DNA of 64,000 nucleotides, taken from NCBI GenBank assembly GCA_903867305.1, contig CAIPQU010000068.1:46478-110477 (forward strand), read 5' to 3'. The DNA is from an uncultured beta proteobacterium. GTDB taxonomy: Bacteria > Pseudomonadota > Gammaproteobacteria > Burkholderiales > Burkholderiaceae. Positions 10,479-20,480 of the stretch are shown here, piece by piece (position 1 is the first letter of the stretch; each line of letters begins with the position of its first letter). The notes beneath the pieces are model-generated. The model saw nothing but the letters and a program-made list of their open reading frames with translations, ran no database searches and was not told the origin of the DNA. The position numbers were made by a program, and so were the translations under genes.

Positions 10479-11012
10479 ATGTTGAAAAAATTTATAAAAG
10501 TGCTTGTTGTTGGTTTTTTATCAGTTCAAGGTTTGATGGCTTTTGCACAACAAGATCCAGCACCTAATCCGATGGATGCAATTCCAGATGTAATGCCTTT
10601 TGATATTCCAAATGGAGTACAGATTACAGCGGATCGTGCAGATCAATTGATTAATGCGGTTGCGGCTGAGTCTAAAAAGCGTAACTGGAAAATGAATATT
10701 GCTGTAGTTGACCAAAGTGGTTATTTAATTGCGTTTAAGAGAATGGACGGTGCTCAAATAGCATCTATAGCGATCGCAGAGCATAAAGCACGCACGGCTG
10801 CGAAATATCGTCGCGAGACTAAATTATTTGAAAATGCAGTGAATATTCAAAAATTTAACTATATCCTATCACTCGATGATGTGATTGCTTCTCGTGGTGG
10901 TATTCCGCTCGTTGAAGGTGGCAAACTCATTGGTGCGATCGGCTGCTCTGGTGGAACAGGTTCTCAAGATGAGGCGGTCTGTAAAGTTGGAGTTGCATTA
11001 TTGAATAAGTAA
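10479..11012 (+). CDS. GlcG/HbpS-family secreted protein
   Basis: This 177-residue protein carries an N-terminal signal peptide (residues 1-24, ending AFA-Q) and one GlcG/HbpS-type domain. Recognisable family stretches are NWKMNIAVVDQSGYLIAFKRMDG near residue 68 onward and a C-terminal GGIPLVEGGKLIGAIGCSGG. Relatives bind haem, cobalamin or small organic acids, or are encoded beside glycolate genes, but no single function is established. The predicted location is the periplasm. The Shine-Dalgarno AAGGAG is strong. A short 6-bp hairpin (10439-10454) lies in the leader. Two cysteines near the C-terminus could form a disulfide. It is flanked by terminators on both sides, so it forms its own unit. 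Confidence 0.75.
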   Translation: MLKKFIKVLVVGFLSVQGLMAFAQQDPAPNPMDAIPDVMPFDIPNGVQITADRADQLINAVAAESKKRNWKMNIAVVDQSGYLIAFKRMDGAQIASIAIAEHKARTAAKYRRETKLFENAVNIQKFNYILSLDDVIASRGGIPLVEGGKLIGAIGCSGGTGSQDEAVCKVGVALLNK

Positions 11013-11029
11013 TACTTTTCGATAATAAA

Positions 11030-11066
11030 TAAGGCTTGCTATTGCCTAGCAAGCCTTATGTTTTTT
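11030..11066 (+). terminator. Terminator shared by convergent genes
   Basis: A perfect 12-bp stem (11030-11041 with 11047-11058) with a 5-base loop is followed by TGTTTTTT on the plus strand, which should end the 10479-11012 transcript. The queF stop codon and the codons before it lie inside the same hairpin. On the minus strand the downstream tract is only ATTTATTAT, so termination of queF there may be weaker. Confidence 0.88.
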
Positions 11067-11890
11067 GGAGGGATCGAACTAGAGTCAGTTCTAAATGGGT
11101 TGATATCTAGACCACCACGTCTCGTATATCGTGCATAGACTGAAAGCCTAGCGGGCTTACACTGCAATTTAATATCGCAAAAAATCTTTTCGACACAATG
11201 CTCATGGAACTCTTGATGGTTTCGAAAGGCGATTAAATACCTTAATAATCCTTCTTCATTCATGCTAGGACCTGCATAGTCGATACAGATGCTTGCCCAA
11301 TCAGGCTGACCAGTTACAGGGCAGTTACTTCGAAGTAGATTGGAGCAAAGAGTTTGTTCGATAGGCGCTCGCGAAAAATCAGCACTAAGCCACTTGGCGT
11401 CTGGCTGAACCTTGGGGTCAATGGAGATATCTAGGCGATCTAAGCTTAAGCCAGGCATTTGTTCAAAGGATAACTTTTGCCAATCTGTTGGGGAAAATAA
11501 CTGTACCTTTACTCGTGAACCTGCCGCTTGCGATAAATCCTTACAAATTGTTTGTTGCACAAATTCACTACTATCAAAGATCGTATGATTAAGGCTATTC
11601 AGATAGAGTTTTAGCGATTTAGATTCAATGAGATTGGGTGAATCAAAAGGAATCTCAAATTGGGCAATAGCAACTTCTGGTTTACCTCTTGAACCTAGCC
11701 AAGATAACTCATAGGCATTCCAAATATCAACCCCCATAAAAGGAAGCGTTTTGCCAAAGGACAATAATGCGCGATTGGTACTTCTTGGAATAGGAAAGAG
11801 TATCTCAGGACTATATTGCTCAGGATTATCAGAAACCTTCCCTAAAGGGGCGTCCTTTACATTTCCAGATGAGGAGTCAGGATTGTTCAT
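11039..11890 (-). CDS. queF: QueF, 7-cyano-7-deazaguanine reductase
   Basis: QueF reduces preQ0 to preQ1 with NADPH, the last step before the modified base is put into tRNA on the way to queuosine. The 283-residue product is the long, two-T-fold E. coli-type form. The catalytic cysteine sits in RSNCPVTGQPDW near residue 189, and the substrate-binding glutamate and the HEHC stretch follow near 230. The N-terminal half has ALLSFGKTLPFMGVDIWNAYELSW. Its last codons form the terminator hairpin. It lies 3 bases after the nucleotidase gene and may be co-transcribed with it and ilvA, although the three functions are unrelated. Confidence 0.95.
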   Translation of the reverse strand: MNNPDSSSGNVKDAPLGKVSDNPEQYSPEILFPIPRSTNRALLSFGKTLPFMGVDIWNAYELSWLGSRGKPEVAIAQFEIPFDSPNLIESKSLKLYLNSLNHTIFDSSEFVQQTICKDLSQAAGSRVKVQLFSPTDWQKLSFEQMPGLSLDRLDISIDPKVQPDAKWLSADFSRAPIEQTLCSNLLRSNCPVTGQPDWASICIDYAGPSMNEEGLLRYLIAFRNHQEFHEHCVEKIFCDIKLQCKPARLSVYARYTRRGGLDINPFRTDSSSIPPKNIRLARQ

Positions 11891-11893
11891 GAT

Positions 11894-12802
11894 TTATTCT
11901 TTAAGTTTGTTGGTAATACCCGAAATCACTTGTCCGGTTGGGGCCACTTCAGAGGCCATTTCACAATGCCCTGTTTGATCATCAAAGAAAAAGTCAGGAG
12001 CAAACTCTCGTAAAAAATCACTTTTATTGAGGCCACCTAAAAACATTGCCTCATCCACATCAATACCCCAACTCATGAGAGTTCGAATTGCTCTTTCATG
12101 TGCGGGAGCAGAGCGGGCTGTCACTAACGCGGTCCGGATTCTCATCGGAGAGTGTTGACTCGAGTTTTGTAATTGGTGCAAGGCTTCTAAAAGAGGTTTA
12201 AATGGACCGGGAGGTAGTGGCGTTTTAGCCAGATGAGTTTCATGAGCCACAAAAGCATCTAAGCCTTTTGTTTGAAAAATTTGTTCTGATTCATCAGAAA
12301 ACAAGACGGCATCACCATCAAAGGCAATACGCACTTCATTCGGATTGGACTTAGCAATTTTGACAGATTGTGGGTAGACGAGGGCTGCTGGGAATCCTGC
12401 CAAAATCGTTTCTCGGACATCTTGTTCATTCGCAGATAAGAAAAGATTTGCATGTAAAGATCTTAAATAATGGTAGGGTGGTCGTCCTCGTGTAAAGACA
12501 CCCCGTTCTAGCTTTAAACCAGCATGCTCTGCAGATCGAAAGACTCTTAAACCACTGACCGGATCATTCCGTGACAAGATCACAACTTCCACACGCGACT
12601 CAGCGACAGTATTAAACTTTAAAAGTTTTTCAACGAGAGCAAACGCAACCCCCTCTTTTGCGGGTATCGCCAGTCTTTCCTGTTGGACACGCATATAAGC
12701 ACTATCGTTTGTGGCTTCAAATACACGATTTTCTTCTTCGAAGTCAAATAGTGCACGAGAGGAGATGGCAACAACAAGTTTTCCGGAAAGAGAAAAACTC
12801 AT
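11894..12802 (-). CDS. 5'-nucleotidase (NT5C1-like family)
   Basis: The 302-residue protein matches the bacterial family related to cytosolic 5'-nucleotidase 1. These enzymes are expected to dephosphorylate nucleoside monophosphates in the cytoplasm. Seen motifs are LVVAISSRALFDFEEEN at the N-terminus, VVILSRNDPVSGLRVF near 74, the acidic IAFDGDAVLFSDESEQIF near 172 and FLGGLNKSDFL near 262. The last two are HAD-like in character. No signal peptide is present. It overlaps nothing and lies 2 bases downstream of ilvA and 3 bases upstream of queF. The substrate is not known; the family name is from recognition, not a search. Confidence 0.82.
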   Translation of the reverse strand: MSFSLSGKLVVAISSRALFDFEEENRVFEATNDSAYMRVQQERLAIPAKEGVAFALVEKLLKFNTVAESRVEVVILSRNDPVSGLRVFRSAEHAGLKLERGVFTRGRPPYHYLRSLHANLFLSANEQDVRETILAGFPAALVYPQSVKIAKSNPNEVRIAFDGDAVLFSDESEQIFQTKGLDAFVAHETHLAKTPLPPGPFKPLLEALHQLQNSSQHSPMRIRTALVTARSAPAHERAIRTLMSWGIDVDEAMFLGGLNKSDFLREFAPDFFFDDQTGHCEMASEVAPTGQVISGITNKLKE

Positions 12803-12804
12803 AT

Positions 12805-14325
12805 TTATTTTAAAAAAAGTTGGTAGGCAGGATGTTCGCTTTCATCCCAATAGCGATAACCTGTACCTTTAAGAAAGTCTTTAAATTCCTTTTTATTTTT
12901 TTGGGGCACTTGCATACCTACTAATATTTTTCCGTAATCGGCACCATGGTTTCGATAATGAAAAAGACTGATATTCCAATGAGGGGGCATGGCGCTTAAA
13001 AAGTTCATCAGCGCCCCAGGGCGTTCAGGGAATTCAAAGCGATAAAGCCGTTCATTTTCTGCCAAGCCAGAACGCCCACCTACCATGTGTCTTAGATGTG
13101 ATTTCGCCAACTCATCGGTAGTTAAATCAATCGTATCAAATCCGGACTCGATCAACTCTTTTGCAATAGTTGCACTATCGCCCAAACGTTGGGTAGCGAT
13201 ACCAATGAATATATATGCCTTACTCTCATCCGAAATCCGATAATTAAATTCGGTCACATTTCTTTTACCAATTAAAGAGCATAATCGTTTGAAAGACCCG
13301 CGCTCCTCAGGAATGGTGACCGCAAAAACGGCCTCTTTCGATTCACCAACATCAGCTCTTTCGGCCACAAAACGTAAACGACTAAAGTTCATGTTTGCAC
13401 CGCAGGCAATCGCTATAAAGGTTTTATCGGTACTTTTTTCACGTGCAATATAGGATTTCAGGCCCGCAATCGCCAATGCTCCTGCAGGTTCCAAAATACT
13501 TCGTGTATCAGAAAAAACATCATTGATGGCAGCGCAAATGGCATCCGTATCTACGGTAATGATTTCATCGACCACCTCTTGGCAAATTTTAAATGTTTCC
13601 TTACCAACCAGTTTGACCGCTGTTCCATCGGAGAATAAGCCAACATCTTTAAGTTCAATCCGTTTGCCCGCGGCTAAAGAACGCTTCATGGCATCAGAGT
13701 CAACCGTTTGAACGCCAATGATTTTAATTTCTGGGCGGACGGCTTTAATATATGAACCAATCCCAGCAATCAATCCCCCACCACCGATAGCCACAAATAT
13801 AGCGTCAATAGGACCTTGATGTTGGCGTAATATTTCCATTGCAATTGTGCCTTGCCCAGCAATGACTTCTGGGTCATCAAACGGATGAACAAAAATAAGT
13901 TGGTGTTTTTCTTTTAAAAGAAGAGCATGGTCATACGCATCGTTATAAGACTCACCAAATAAAACGATTTTTACCCATTTACCCCCACGTTCTTTCACCG
14001 CATCAATTTTCACCTGTGGGGTGGTGATCGGCATCACAATCATAGCTGGGCATTCTAGTTTGGATGCACCCATAGCAACCCCTTGCGCATGATTCCCCGC
14101 TGAGGCTGTAATCACCCCTTTTGCCAGTTGATCTGCACTTAAGTGTGCCATTTTGTTATAGGCACCTCTTAACTTGAAGGAAAATACAGGTTGATTATCT
14201 TCACGTTTTAGTAAAATATGATTGTTTAGACGCGAAGATAGGTGAAGCGCTGGCTCAAGTTCGGTTTCCCTTGCTACGTCATATACCTTCGCGTTCAGTA
14301 TTTTTCTTAAATAGTCGTTTTGCAT
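12805..14325 (-). CDS. ilvA: IlvA, threonine dehydratase (biosynthetic)
   Basis: IlvA deaminates threonine to 2-oxobutanoate, the first step of isoleucine synthesis, using pyridoxal phosphate. The PLP-binding lysine is in FSFKLRGAYNK near residue 52, and the phosphate-binding glycine loop is VAIGGGGLIAG near 190. The last 170 residues hold the two ACT-like regulatory domains (EERGSFKRLCSLIG and FPERPGALMNFL) that bind isoleucine and valine, so the enzyme should be feedback-inhibited. At 506 residues it matches the long biosynthetic form rather than the shorter catabolic TdcB. It starts 33 bp from the divergent membrane-protein gene at 14359. Confidence 0.96.
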   Translation of the reverse strand: MQNDYLRKILNAKVYDVARETELEPALHLSSRLNNHILLKREDNQPVFSFKLRGAYNKMAHLSADQLAKGVITASAGNHAQGVAMGASKLECPAMIVMPITTPQVKIDAVKERGGKWVKIVLFGESYNDAYDHALLLKEKHQLIFVHPFDDPEVIAGQGTIAMEILRQHQGPIDAIFVAIGGGGLIAGIGSYIKAVRPEIKIIGVQTVDSDAMKRSLAAGKRIELKDVGLFSDGTAVKLVGKETFKICQEVVDEIITVDTDAICAAINDVFSDTRSILEPAGALAIAGLKSYIAREKSTDKTFIAIACGANMNFSRLRFVAERADVGESKEAVFAVTIPEERGSFKRLCSLIGKRNVTEFNYRISDESKAYIFIGIATQRLGDSATIAKELIESGFDTIDLTTDELAKSHLRHMVGGRSGLAENERLYRFEFPERPGALMNFLSAMPPHWNISLFHYRNHGADYGKILVGMQVPQKNKKEFKDFLKGTGYRYWDESEHPAYQLFLK

Positions 14326-14358
14326 AGTCAGAAGATTATCATAGACAGTCTAGAATAC

Positions 14359-14841
14359 ATGATGGAATCTTCAATACAATCCTTTTTGCATACCCTCTCG
14401 ATCCCTTGGATTGGGTTGACTTCGGTAGGTGTATTTTCATTCTTATCTGCAACTTTGTTACCTTTAAGCTCTGAAGCCGTATTTTTTGGTTATTTAGTGA
14501 AATTTCCAGAGAATATGTGGATATTAATTGGTGTCGCCACAATTGGTAACTCATTGGGAGGGGTGTTGAATTGGTGTTTAGGTTATGCTTCAAAAAAGAC
14601 CAAAGATGCCATCAAAAAAGACTCACAAGGCACTTCAAAGTCGCGTTTAGTCAATTATTTAGAAAAATGGGGTGCTAAATGCCTCATATTTTCTTGGGTG
14701 CCATTCATTGGTGATCCCCTAACGGTCGTAGCCGGTTGGTCACGCTGGCCATTTTTGCCTTGTTTAATTTTCATGACCTTGGGTAAATGCCTAAGATATA
14801 TCGCTATTGCCTCCATTTTCAGCATTTCATCCTATGTGTAG
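14359..14841 (+). CDS. YqaA/DedA-like small membrane protein
   Basis: The product has about 160 residues and four or five hydrophobic segments, with the VTT/SNARE-associated pattern FLSATLLPLSSEAVFFGYL near the start and a later GDPLTVVAGWSRWPF. It resembles E. coli YqaA, a relative of the DedA proteins that help move lipids and keep membrane energy balance. The exact role is unknown. A longer frame from 14320 would overlap the ilvA start and add residues without family match, so I start at the ATG at 14359; a second ATG follows directly. TAGAAT at 14351-14356 resembles a -10 box and would give an almost leaderless mRNA. Confidence 0.78.
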   Translation: MMESSIQSFLHTLSIPWIGLTSVGVFSFLSATLLPLSSEAVFFGYLVKFPENMWILIGVATIGNSLGGVLNWCLGYASKKTKDAIKKDSQGTSKSRLVNYLEKWGAKCLIFSWVPFIGDPLTVVAGWSRWPFLPCLIFMTLGKCLRYIAIASIFSISSYV

Positions 14842-14909
14842 GCTGAAGATGAGAGATTTGGGCAAAGATTTTTACCCTCCTTTAGAATAGGCTTTTAGCG
14901 AAAAACAAG

Positions 14910-17900
14910 ATGAACGCCCCAATTTACTTTGAACCTCCAAAGAATTTGACAAGTCTGCCTTCAAGACTCCGAGAAATTCCGTATAACTACACATCATTTT
15001 CTGATCGTGAAATTGTCATTCGTATTCTTGGGGATGAAGCTTGGAAGATCTTAGATGCTTTGCGAAGTGAAAGAAAAACCGGCCGATCAGCCCGAATGTT
15101 GTATGAGGTTTTAGGTGATATGTGGGTAGTTAGCCGAAATCCTTACTTACAGAATGACTTACTCGATAATCCAAAACGCTTAAAAGACTTGATTGATGCA
15201 CTTCACCATCGTTTGAGTGAAATTGAAAAAAGAATTACGCAAAATTTAGAAGGCCAAGTCTCGCATCTTGTAAATGCTGCTAGAAACGCAGTAAAAGCCT
15301 TTGCTAAAGAGTTTAATCACGTAAAAGAACTTCGAACCCGTGCCAAAAAAGTATTGGGTAAGATAACGGCTCATGACAATATTGGCTTTGACGGCTTTGT
15401 ACGCGTATCCCATGTTACCGATGCAACAGATTGGCGAGTTGAGTATCCATTTGTGGTTTTAACCCCAGACAATGAGTTGGAAATACCTGCTTTAGTAAAA
15501 GGGTGTATTGAACTTGGGTTAACCATTATTCCTCGCGGAGGTGGTACTGGCTACACAGGAGGAGCAATTCCTTTAACGCCGATGTCAGCGGTGATCAATA
15601 CGGAAAAATTAGAAAAGATGAATGCGGTTGAGTTCGAAAGAATATCAGGAGCTCAAAAGGATGTCGCAACGATCTTTACAGAAGCCGGAGTCGTTACGAA
15701 AAGAGTGGCCGATGCCGCTGAACGTAATGGACTTGTTTTTGCTGTAGATCCAACCTCGCTTGAGGCGAGCTGTATTGGTGGCAACATCGCTATGAACGCC
15801 GGTGGAAAAAAGGCGGTCCTTTGGGGGACTGCGCTTGATAATTTACTGTGGTGGAGAATGGTTGATCCTGAAGGTAATTGGTTAGAAATCCAAAGAGCCG
15901 ATCATAATTTGAGCAAAATTCACGATGCTCCAGTCGCCACCTTTGATTTAGTGTGGTCTGATGGAAAAGAGAAGCCCGGATCAGTCATCCTCAAAAAAGA
16001 AACGTTAGTCATTGAAGGACGGAGCTTTAGAAAAATTGGCCTAGGTAAAGATGTTACAGATAAATTTTTATCTGGCTTACCTGGAGTTCAAAAAGAAGGT
16101 TGCGACGGTTTAATCACCAGCGCAAAGTGGGTATTACACCGGATGCCTAAAGAAATTCGTACCGTTTGCTTAGAGTTTTTTGGTCAAGCGCGAGACGCTA
16201 TACCAACGATTGTTGAGATTAAAAACTATCTCGATGAACAGACCAAAAAAGGCGGGGCTATTTTGGCAGGCCTCGAGCACTTAGATGAAAAATATTTAAA
16301 AGCCGTTGACTACTCAACGAAATCAAAGCGTAATTCTTTACCAAAAATGGTATTAGTTGGCGATATTGTTGGCGATGATGCCAATGTTGTGGCCGCAGCG
16401 GCTAGTGAAGTTATTCGCATCGCTAATAACCGTTTGGGTGAAGGGTTTGTTGCAATTAGTCCAGAAGCGCGTAAAAAATTCTGGTTGGATCGTGCAAGAA
16501 CAGCAGCAATTGCTCGGCATACGAACGCATTTAAAATCAATGAGGATGTCGTTATTCCTTTGCCGCGTATGGGTGAGTACACAGATGGCATTGAGAAAAT
16601 CAATATTGAACTTTCCATCAAAAATAAACTCTTGTTGCTTGATCGGCTAGAGGATTATTTTGTAAAAGGGAATTTAGTTTTAGGAAAATTTGATGATGCT
16701 TCTGAAATCCCTTCTGCAGAAATCCTTGAGGATCGAGTCAGTCAAGCGATTCAATTGATCCATGAAATTCGCAGCCGTTGGGCTGAGTATGCCAAACATC
16801 AAGATCAATATTTCGAGCAATTACAAGATCGCAGAATTCGAGTTTCATGGAAGCTAGAGGTTCGAGATGTGCTCAAACAGATTTTCATGGGTGCTGCATT
16901 TGCACCGATCTTAGCGGAGTGTTCTTCAATTCATAAGAGCGTTCTTCGTAAGCGAGTTTTTGTTGCTTTGCATATGCATGCAGGTGATGGAAACGTTCAT
17001 ACGAACTTACCCGTGAATTCAGATGACTATGACATGATGCAAGAAGCACATGAGGTTGTTGGCAGAATTATGGTTTTAGCAAGAGAATTAGATGGCGTTA
17101 TCTCTGGGGAACACGGTATTGGTATTACGAAGTTAGAGTATTTGACGGATGAAGAGTTAAAAGATTTTCGAGCCTATAAATTAAAGATTGATCCAGAGGG
17201 GCGGTTTAATAAAGGCAAATTAATGCCTGGTGGTGATTTGAATAATGCTTATACCCCAAGCTTTGGATTAATGGGTCATGAATCGCTGATCATGCAGCAA
17301 AGTGACATTGGCGCCATTTCAGAAAGCATCAAAGACTGCTTGCGTTGTGGCAAATGCAAACCTGTATGTGCAACGCACGTTCCACGAGCCAACTTACATT
17401 ACAGTCCGCGCAATAAGATACTTGCGACATCTTTGTTGATAGAAGCTTTTTTATATGAAGAGCAAACGCGCCGAGGAATTTCCATTAAACATTGGGAAGA
17501 GTTTGACGATGTGGCAGCTCACTGCACAGTTTGTCATAAATGTTTGACCCCTTGCCCCGTGAAAATTGATTTTGGTGATATCACGATGAATATGCGTAAT
17601 TTATTACGCAAGATGGGACAAAAGAAGTTTAATCCTGGCGCATCTGCGGCTATGTTCTTTTTGAATGCATCTAATCCTGAGACCATTAAATTGGCAAGAA
17701 AAGTTATGATTGAATGGGGTTACAAGGCGCAACGAATTGGTCATCAGTTATTTAAGCGCTTAGCGAAGCAACAAACGCAAAAACCCAAAGGATCGCTTGG
17801 TAAACCGCCTATACAGGAACAAGTGATCCATTTTATCAACAAGAAAATGCCAGGTAACTTGCCCAAGAAAACTGCCCGCGCTCTTTTGGACATTGAAGAT

Positions 17901-18746
17901 TCTGCAATTGTGCCAATTATTCGCAATCCCAAGACAACTACCGTAGACTCTGAAGCAGTATTTTATTTTCCTGGTTGTGGCTCGGAGCGATTGTTTTCAC
18001 AGGTGGGTTTGGCAACTCAGGCGATGCTTTGGGAAGTAGGGGTGCAGACAGTTTTACCGCCAGGTTATTTATGTTGTGGTTATCCGCAAAGAGGCTCTGG
18101 GGATTTTGATAAAGCCGATAAGATGATTACGGATAATCGGGTCTTATTCCATCGGGTCGCCAATACCTTAAATTATTTAGATATTAAGACCGTTGTAGTG
18201 TCTTGCGGCACTTGTTATGACCAGCTTGCAGGATATGAGTTTGACAAAATATTTCCAGGGTGTCGGATTATCGATATCCATGAATTTTTACTAGAAAAAG
18301 ATGTCAAACTACATGGCGTTCAAGGAACACGATATATGTATCACGATCCATGCCATACACCGATGAAGTTGCAAGACCCTTTAAAAACAGTCAACCAATT
18401 AATTCAGACGGAAGATAATACACAGATCGTAAAAAATGATCGTTGTTGTGGAGAGTCAGGAACATTAGCGTTAACTAGGCCAGATATTTCAACACAAATT
18501 CGTTATAGAAAAGAAGAAGAAATGATAAAAGGTGCTAAGGCATTGCAAGATGGATTTAGTGGAGATGTCAAAATATTAACTAGTTGCCCATCCTGCTTGC
18601 AGGGATTAACTAGATATAACGATGATTCTGGAACTACGGCTGACTATATTGTGGTCGAAATGGCAAAGCATATATTAGGCGAAAACTGGATGGCTGATTA
18701 TGTTAAAAACGCTAATACCGGCGGTATTGAGAGAGTACTCGTTTGA
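14910..18746 (+). CDS. DUF3683-FAD oxidase-Fe-S-CCG fusion oxidoreductase
   Basis: This 1278-residue protein fuses parts that are usually separate subunits. Residues 1 to about 175 form a DUF3683-type region, helical and charged. From about 178 comes an FAD-binding PCMH domain with [14 protein letters not shown], then the FAD-oxidase C-terminal domain with [13 protein letters not shown] and GEHGIG. Two [4Fe-4S] motifs follow near 809 ([11 protein letters not shown]) and 870 ([12 protein letters not shown]), then two cysteine-rich CCG domains near 1018 and 1143. The layout matches GlcD/D-lactate dehydrogenase joined to GlpC/GlcF, so it probably oxidises a 2-hydroxy acid and passes electrons to the quinone pool. 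The substrate is unknown. There is no membrane segment. Confidence 0.85.
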   Translation: MNAPIYFEPPKNLTSLPSRLREIPYNYTSFSDREIVIRILGDEAWKILDALRSERKTGRSARMLYEVLGDMWVVSRNPYLQNDLLDNPKRLKDLIDALHHRLSEIEKRITQNLEGQVSHLVNAARNAVKAFAKEFNHVKELRTRAKKVLGKITAHDNIGFDGFVRVSHVTDATDWRVEYPFVVLTPDNELEIPALVKGCIELGLTIIPRGGGTGYTGGAIPLTPMSAVINTEKLEKMNAVEFERISGAQKDVATIFTEAGVVTKRVADAAERNGLVFAVDPTSLEASCIGGNIAMNAGGKKAVLWGTALDNLLWWRMVDPEGNWLEIQRADHNLSKIHDAPVATFDLVWSDGKEKPGSVILKKETLVIEGRSFRKIGLGKDVTDKFLSGLPGVQKEGCDGLITSAKWVLHRMPKEIRTVCLEFFGQARDAIPTIVEIKNYLDEQTKKGGAILAGLEHLDEKYLKAVDYSTKSKRNSLPKMVLVGDIVGDDANVVAAAASEVIRIANNRLGEGFVAISPEARKKFWLDRARTAAIARHTNAFKINEDVVIPLPRMGEYTDGIEKINIELSIKNKLLLLDRLEDYFVKGNLVLGKFDDASEIPSAEILEDRVSQAIQLIHEIRSRWAEYAKHQDQYFEQLQDRRIRVSWKLEVRDVLKQIFMGAAFAPILAECSSIHKSVLRKRVFVALHMHAGDGNVHTNLPVNSDDYDMMQEAHEVVGRIMVLARELDGVISGEHGIGITKLEYLTDEELKDFRAYKLKIDPEGRFNKGKLMPGGDLNNAYTPSFGLMGHESLIMQQSDIGAISESIKDCLRCGKCKPVCATHVPRANLHYSPRNKILATSLLIEAFLYEEQTRRGISIKHWEEFDDVAAHCTVCHKCLTPCPVKIDFGDITMNMRNLLRKMGQKKFNPGASAAMFFLNASNPETIKLARKVMIEWGYKAQRIGHQLFKRLAKQQTQKPKGSLGKPPIQEQVIHFINKKMPGNLPKKTARALLDIEDSAIVPIIRNPKTTTVDSEAVFYFPGCGSERLFSQVGLATQAMLWEVGVQTVLPPGYLCCGYPQRGSGDFDKADKMITDNRVLFHRVANTLNYLDIKTVVVSCGTCYDQLAGYEFDKIFPGCRIIDIHEFLLEKDVKLHGVQGTRYMYHDPCHTPMKLQDPLKTVNQLIQTEDNTQIVKNDRCCGESGTLALTRPDISTQIRYRKEEEMIKGAKALQDGFSGDVKILTSCPSCLQGLTRYNDDSGTTADYIVVEMAKHILGENWMADYVKNANTGGIERVLV

Positions 18747-19117
18747 TGACTCAGCAGATTCCAAACTCAATTGTTGTTCATCAACAGTCAAAAGTGCTTG
18801 AACTAACGTATGCCGATGGTAAAACCTATCGATTACCCTTTGAATTCTTGAGAGTGGTATCACCGTCTGCAGAGGTCAGGGGACACGGCCCGGGCCAAGA
18901 GACTTTACAAACGGGAAAAAGAAATGTCAGTATTTTAAGCGTTGAGCCGGTAGGACATTACGCCATTAAACCGACTTTTACGGATGGCCATGATTCAGGT
19001 TTATATTCTTGGGATTATTTGTACGATCTTTGCATCCATTACGACAAACTTTGGCAAGAGCACTTAGATAAGTTAGCGAAGGCCGGGTTGGATCGTGATG
19101 CGTTGATGAAAAAATAA
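18746..19117 (+). CDS. DUF971 family protein
   Basis: A 123-residue protein made almost entirely of one DUF971 domain, the fold also found at the N-terminus of gamma-butyrobetaine hydroxylase. Family marks are LELTYADGKTYRLPFEFLRV near residue 16, PSAEVRGHG and the final DSGLYSWDYLYDLC. Function is unknown; links to Fe-S proteins have been suggested for relatives. The ATG overlaps the last base of the upstream TGA. A TTG one codon earlier is also possible. It sits 17 bases before ubiE, as in many betaproteobacteria, so it is likely in the ubiquinone operon. Confidence 0.85.
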   Translation: MTQQIPNSIVVHQQSKVLELTYADGKTYRLPFEFLRVVSPSAEVRGHGPGQETLQTGKRNVSILSVEPVGHYAIKPTFTDGHDSGLYSWDYLYDLCIHYDKLWQEHLDKLAKAGLDRDALMKK

Positions 19118-19134
19118 TCAGGTAGGAGTTATAA

Positions 19135-19866
19135 ATGGCACAAACCCATTTCGGATTTGAAAAAGTTGATGAAGCTCAAAAAGCCCAAAAAGTAGCTGGA
19201 GTATTCCATTCCGTAGCGAATAAATATGATTTGATGAACGACCTCATGTCAGTGGGGCTTCATCGAGTTTGGAAATTCTTCACTATTGCAACAGCAAATG
19301 TATTACCAGGACAAAGAGTATTAGATATTGCTGGAGGTACAGGCGATTTAGCACATGCATTTTCTAAAAAAGCTGGCAAAGATGGTGAGGTTTGGTTAAG
19401 TGATATTAATTCCTCCATGTTGGGTGTTGGCCGGGATCGACTCATTGATCAAGGAATGATTATTCCCTGCGTCCAATTTGATGCTGAAAAAATTCCTTTT
19501 GCCAAAAATTACTTTGACCTTGTCACAGTTTCTTTTGGGTTACGCAATATGACCCATAAGGAAATGGCATTGCAAGAGATGTGTCGTGTTACGAAGCCTG
19601 GTGGTAAAACCATGGTTCTTGAGTTTTCACAACCAGTTGAGTTCCTAAAACCTATCTATGATATTTATTCATTTAAAGTCCTACCTTGGTTGGGTAAGCA
19701 AATTGCAGGTGACGCACAAAGTTACCAATACCTAGCCGAATCCATCCGGATGCATCCTGATCAAGAAACACTGAAATTGATGATGCTCACCGCAGGTTTT
19801 GATCAAGTAGAAGTTCATCGCTTATCTGGCGGCATTGTGGCGCTTCACATTGGTTACAAATTTTAA
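19135..19866 (+). CDS. ubiE: UbiE, ubiquinone/menaquinone C-methyltransferase
   Basis: UbiE methylates carbon 2 of the benzoquinol ring during ubiquinone synthesis (and demethylmenaquinol where present) using S-adenosylmethionine. The 243 residues show the SAM motif [13 protein letters not shown] near residue 62, the family stretch [21 protein letters not shown] near 26 and [11 protein letters not shown] near 132. The Shine-Dalgarno TAGGAG is good. The neighbours ubiJ and ubiB follow 2 and 3 bases after each stop, giving the conserved ubiE-ubiJ-ubiB unit. It is soluble and acts with the Ubi complex at the membrane. Confidence 0.97.
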   Translation: MAQTHFGFEKVDEAQKAQKVAGVFHSVANKYDLMNDLMSVGLHRVWKFFTIATANVLPGQRVLDIAGGTGDLAHAFSKKAGKDGEVWLSDINSSMLGVGRDRLIDQGMIIPCVQFDAEKIPFAKNYFDLVTVSFGLRNMTHKEMALQEMCRVTKPGGKTMVLEFSQPVEFLKPIYDIYSFKVLPWLGKQIAGDAQSYQYLAESIRMHPDQETLKLMMLTAGFDQVEVHRLSGGIVALHIGYKF

Positions 19867-19868
19867 AT

Positions 19869-20477
19869 ATGGCGTCATTACCCGTTCCCACATTGATACT
19901 CAATGCTCTTAATCATGTAATTTCTAAAGAAAAATGGGCGCAAGAACTTTTACGGGCACATTCTCATAAAGTCATTTCAGTTACTTTACCTGTTGGCCAG
20001 TCCGCCCTGTTAATTCAAGATGGATGCTTTAGCAAAATCAACAATGAAGATATTTCTCGGTCGGTGAGTATAGAAATCTCTAAAGAGGCAATTTGGACTT
20101 TTTTAAAAGATGGTAAGCCCGCCGCAATGAAATTTATTCGCATCTCTGGAGATGTTGATTTGGCCGCTGATTTAAATCGCCTCGTTGCAGATCTAAAGTG
20201 GGAGGCTGAGGAGGATTTAGCGCAAATTATCGGCGACGCTCCTTCCCATAAAATTTTCAAAGAATCAAAAAAAATATTAGATCAAAGCCAAAAAGCAGTA
20301 CAAGATTTACAAACTGGTATTCGAGATTACTTTGTCCATGAAAAAAATGTTCTGTTGGATAAAGCGCATTTTGCACAATTTAAATCAGAAATACGTTTAC
20401 TAAGAGATCATATAGATCGTACTGAAAAAAAAGTATCTCTATTAGAACGTCAGATACAAGATAGAGTGAAAAGTTAA
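19869..20477 (+). CDS. ubiJ: UbiJ, SCP2-domain ubiquinone accessory factor
   Basis: UbiJ is the lipid-binding accessory protein of the soluble Ubi complex and carries hydrophobic quinone intermediates in its SCP2 fold. The 202-residue sequence has the SCP2-like part in its first 125 residues (FIRISGDVDLAADLNRLVAD is at about 95) and a charged, probably coiled-coil C-terminal tail from about 165. Sequence similarity between UbiJ proteins is low, so the call relies on this layout plus its fixed place between ubiE and ubiB. The start is the ATG two bases after ubiE. Confidence 0.88.
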   Translation: MASLPVPTLILNALNHVISKEKWAQELLRAHSHKVISVTLPVGQSALLIQDGCFSKINNEDISRSVSIEISKEAIWTFLKDGKPAAMKFIRISGDVDLAADLNRLVADLKWEAEEDLAQIIGDAPSHKIFKESKKILDQSQKAVQDLQTGIRDYFVHEKNVLLDKAHFAQFKSEIRLLRDHIDRTEKKVSLLERQIQDRVKS

Positions 20478-20480
20478 ATC

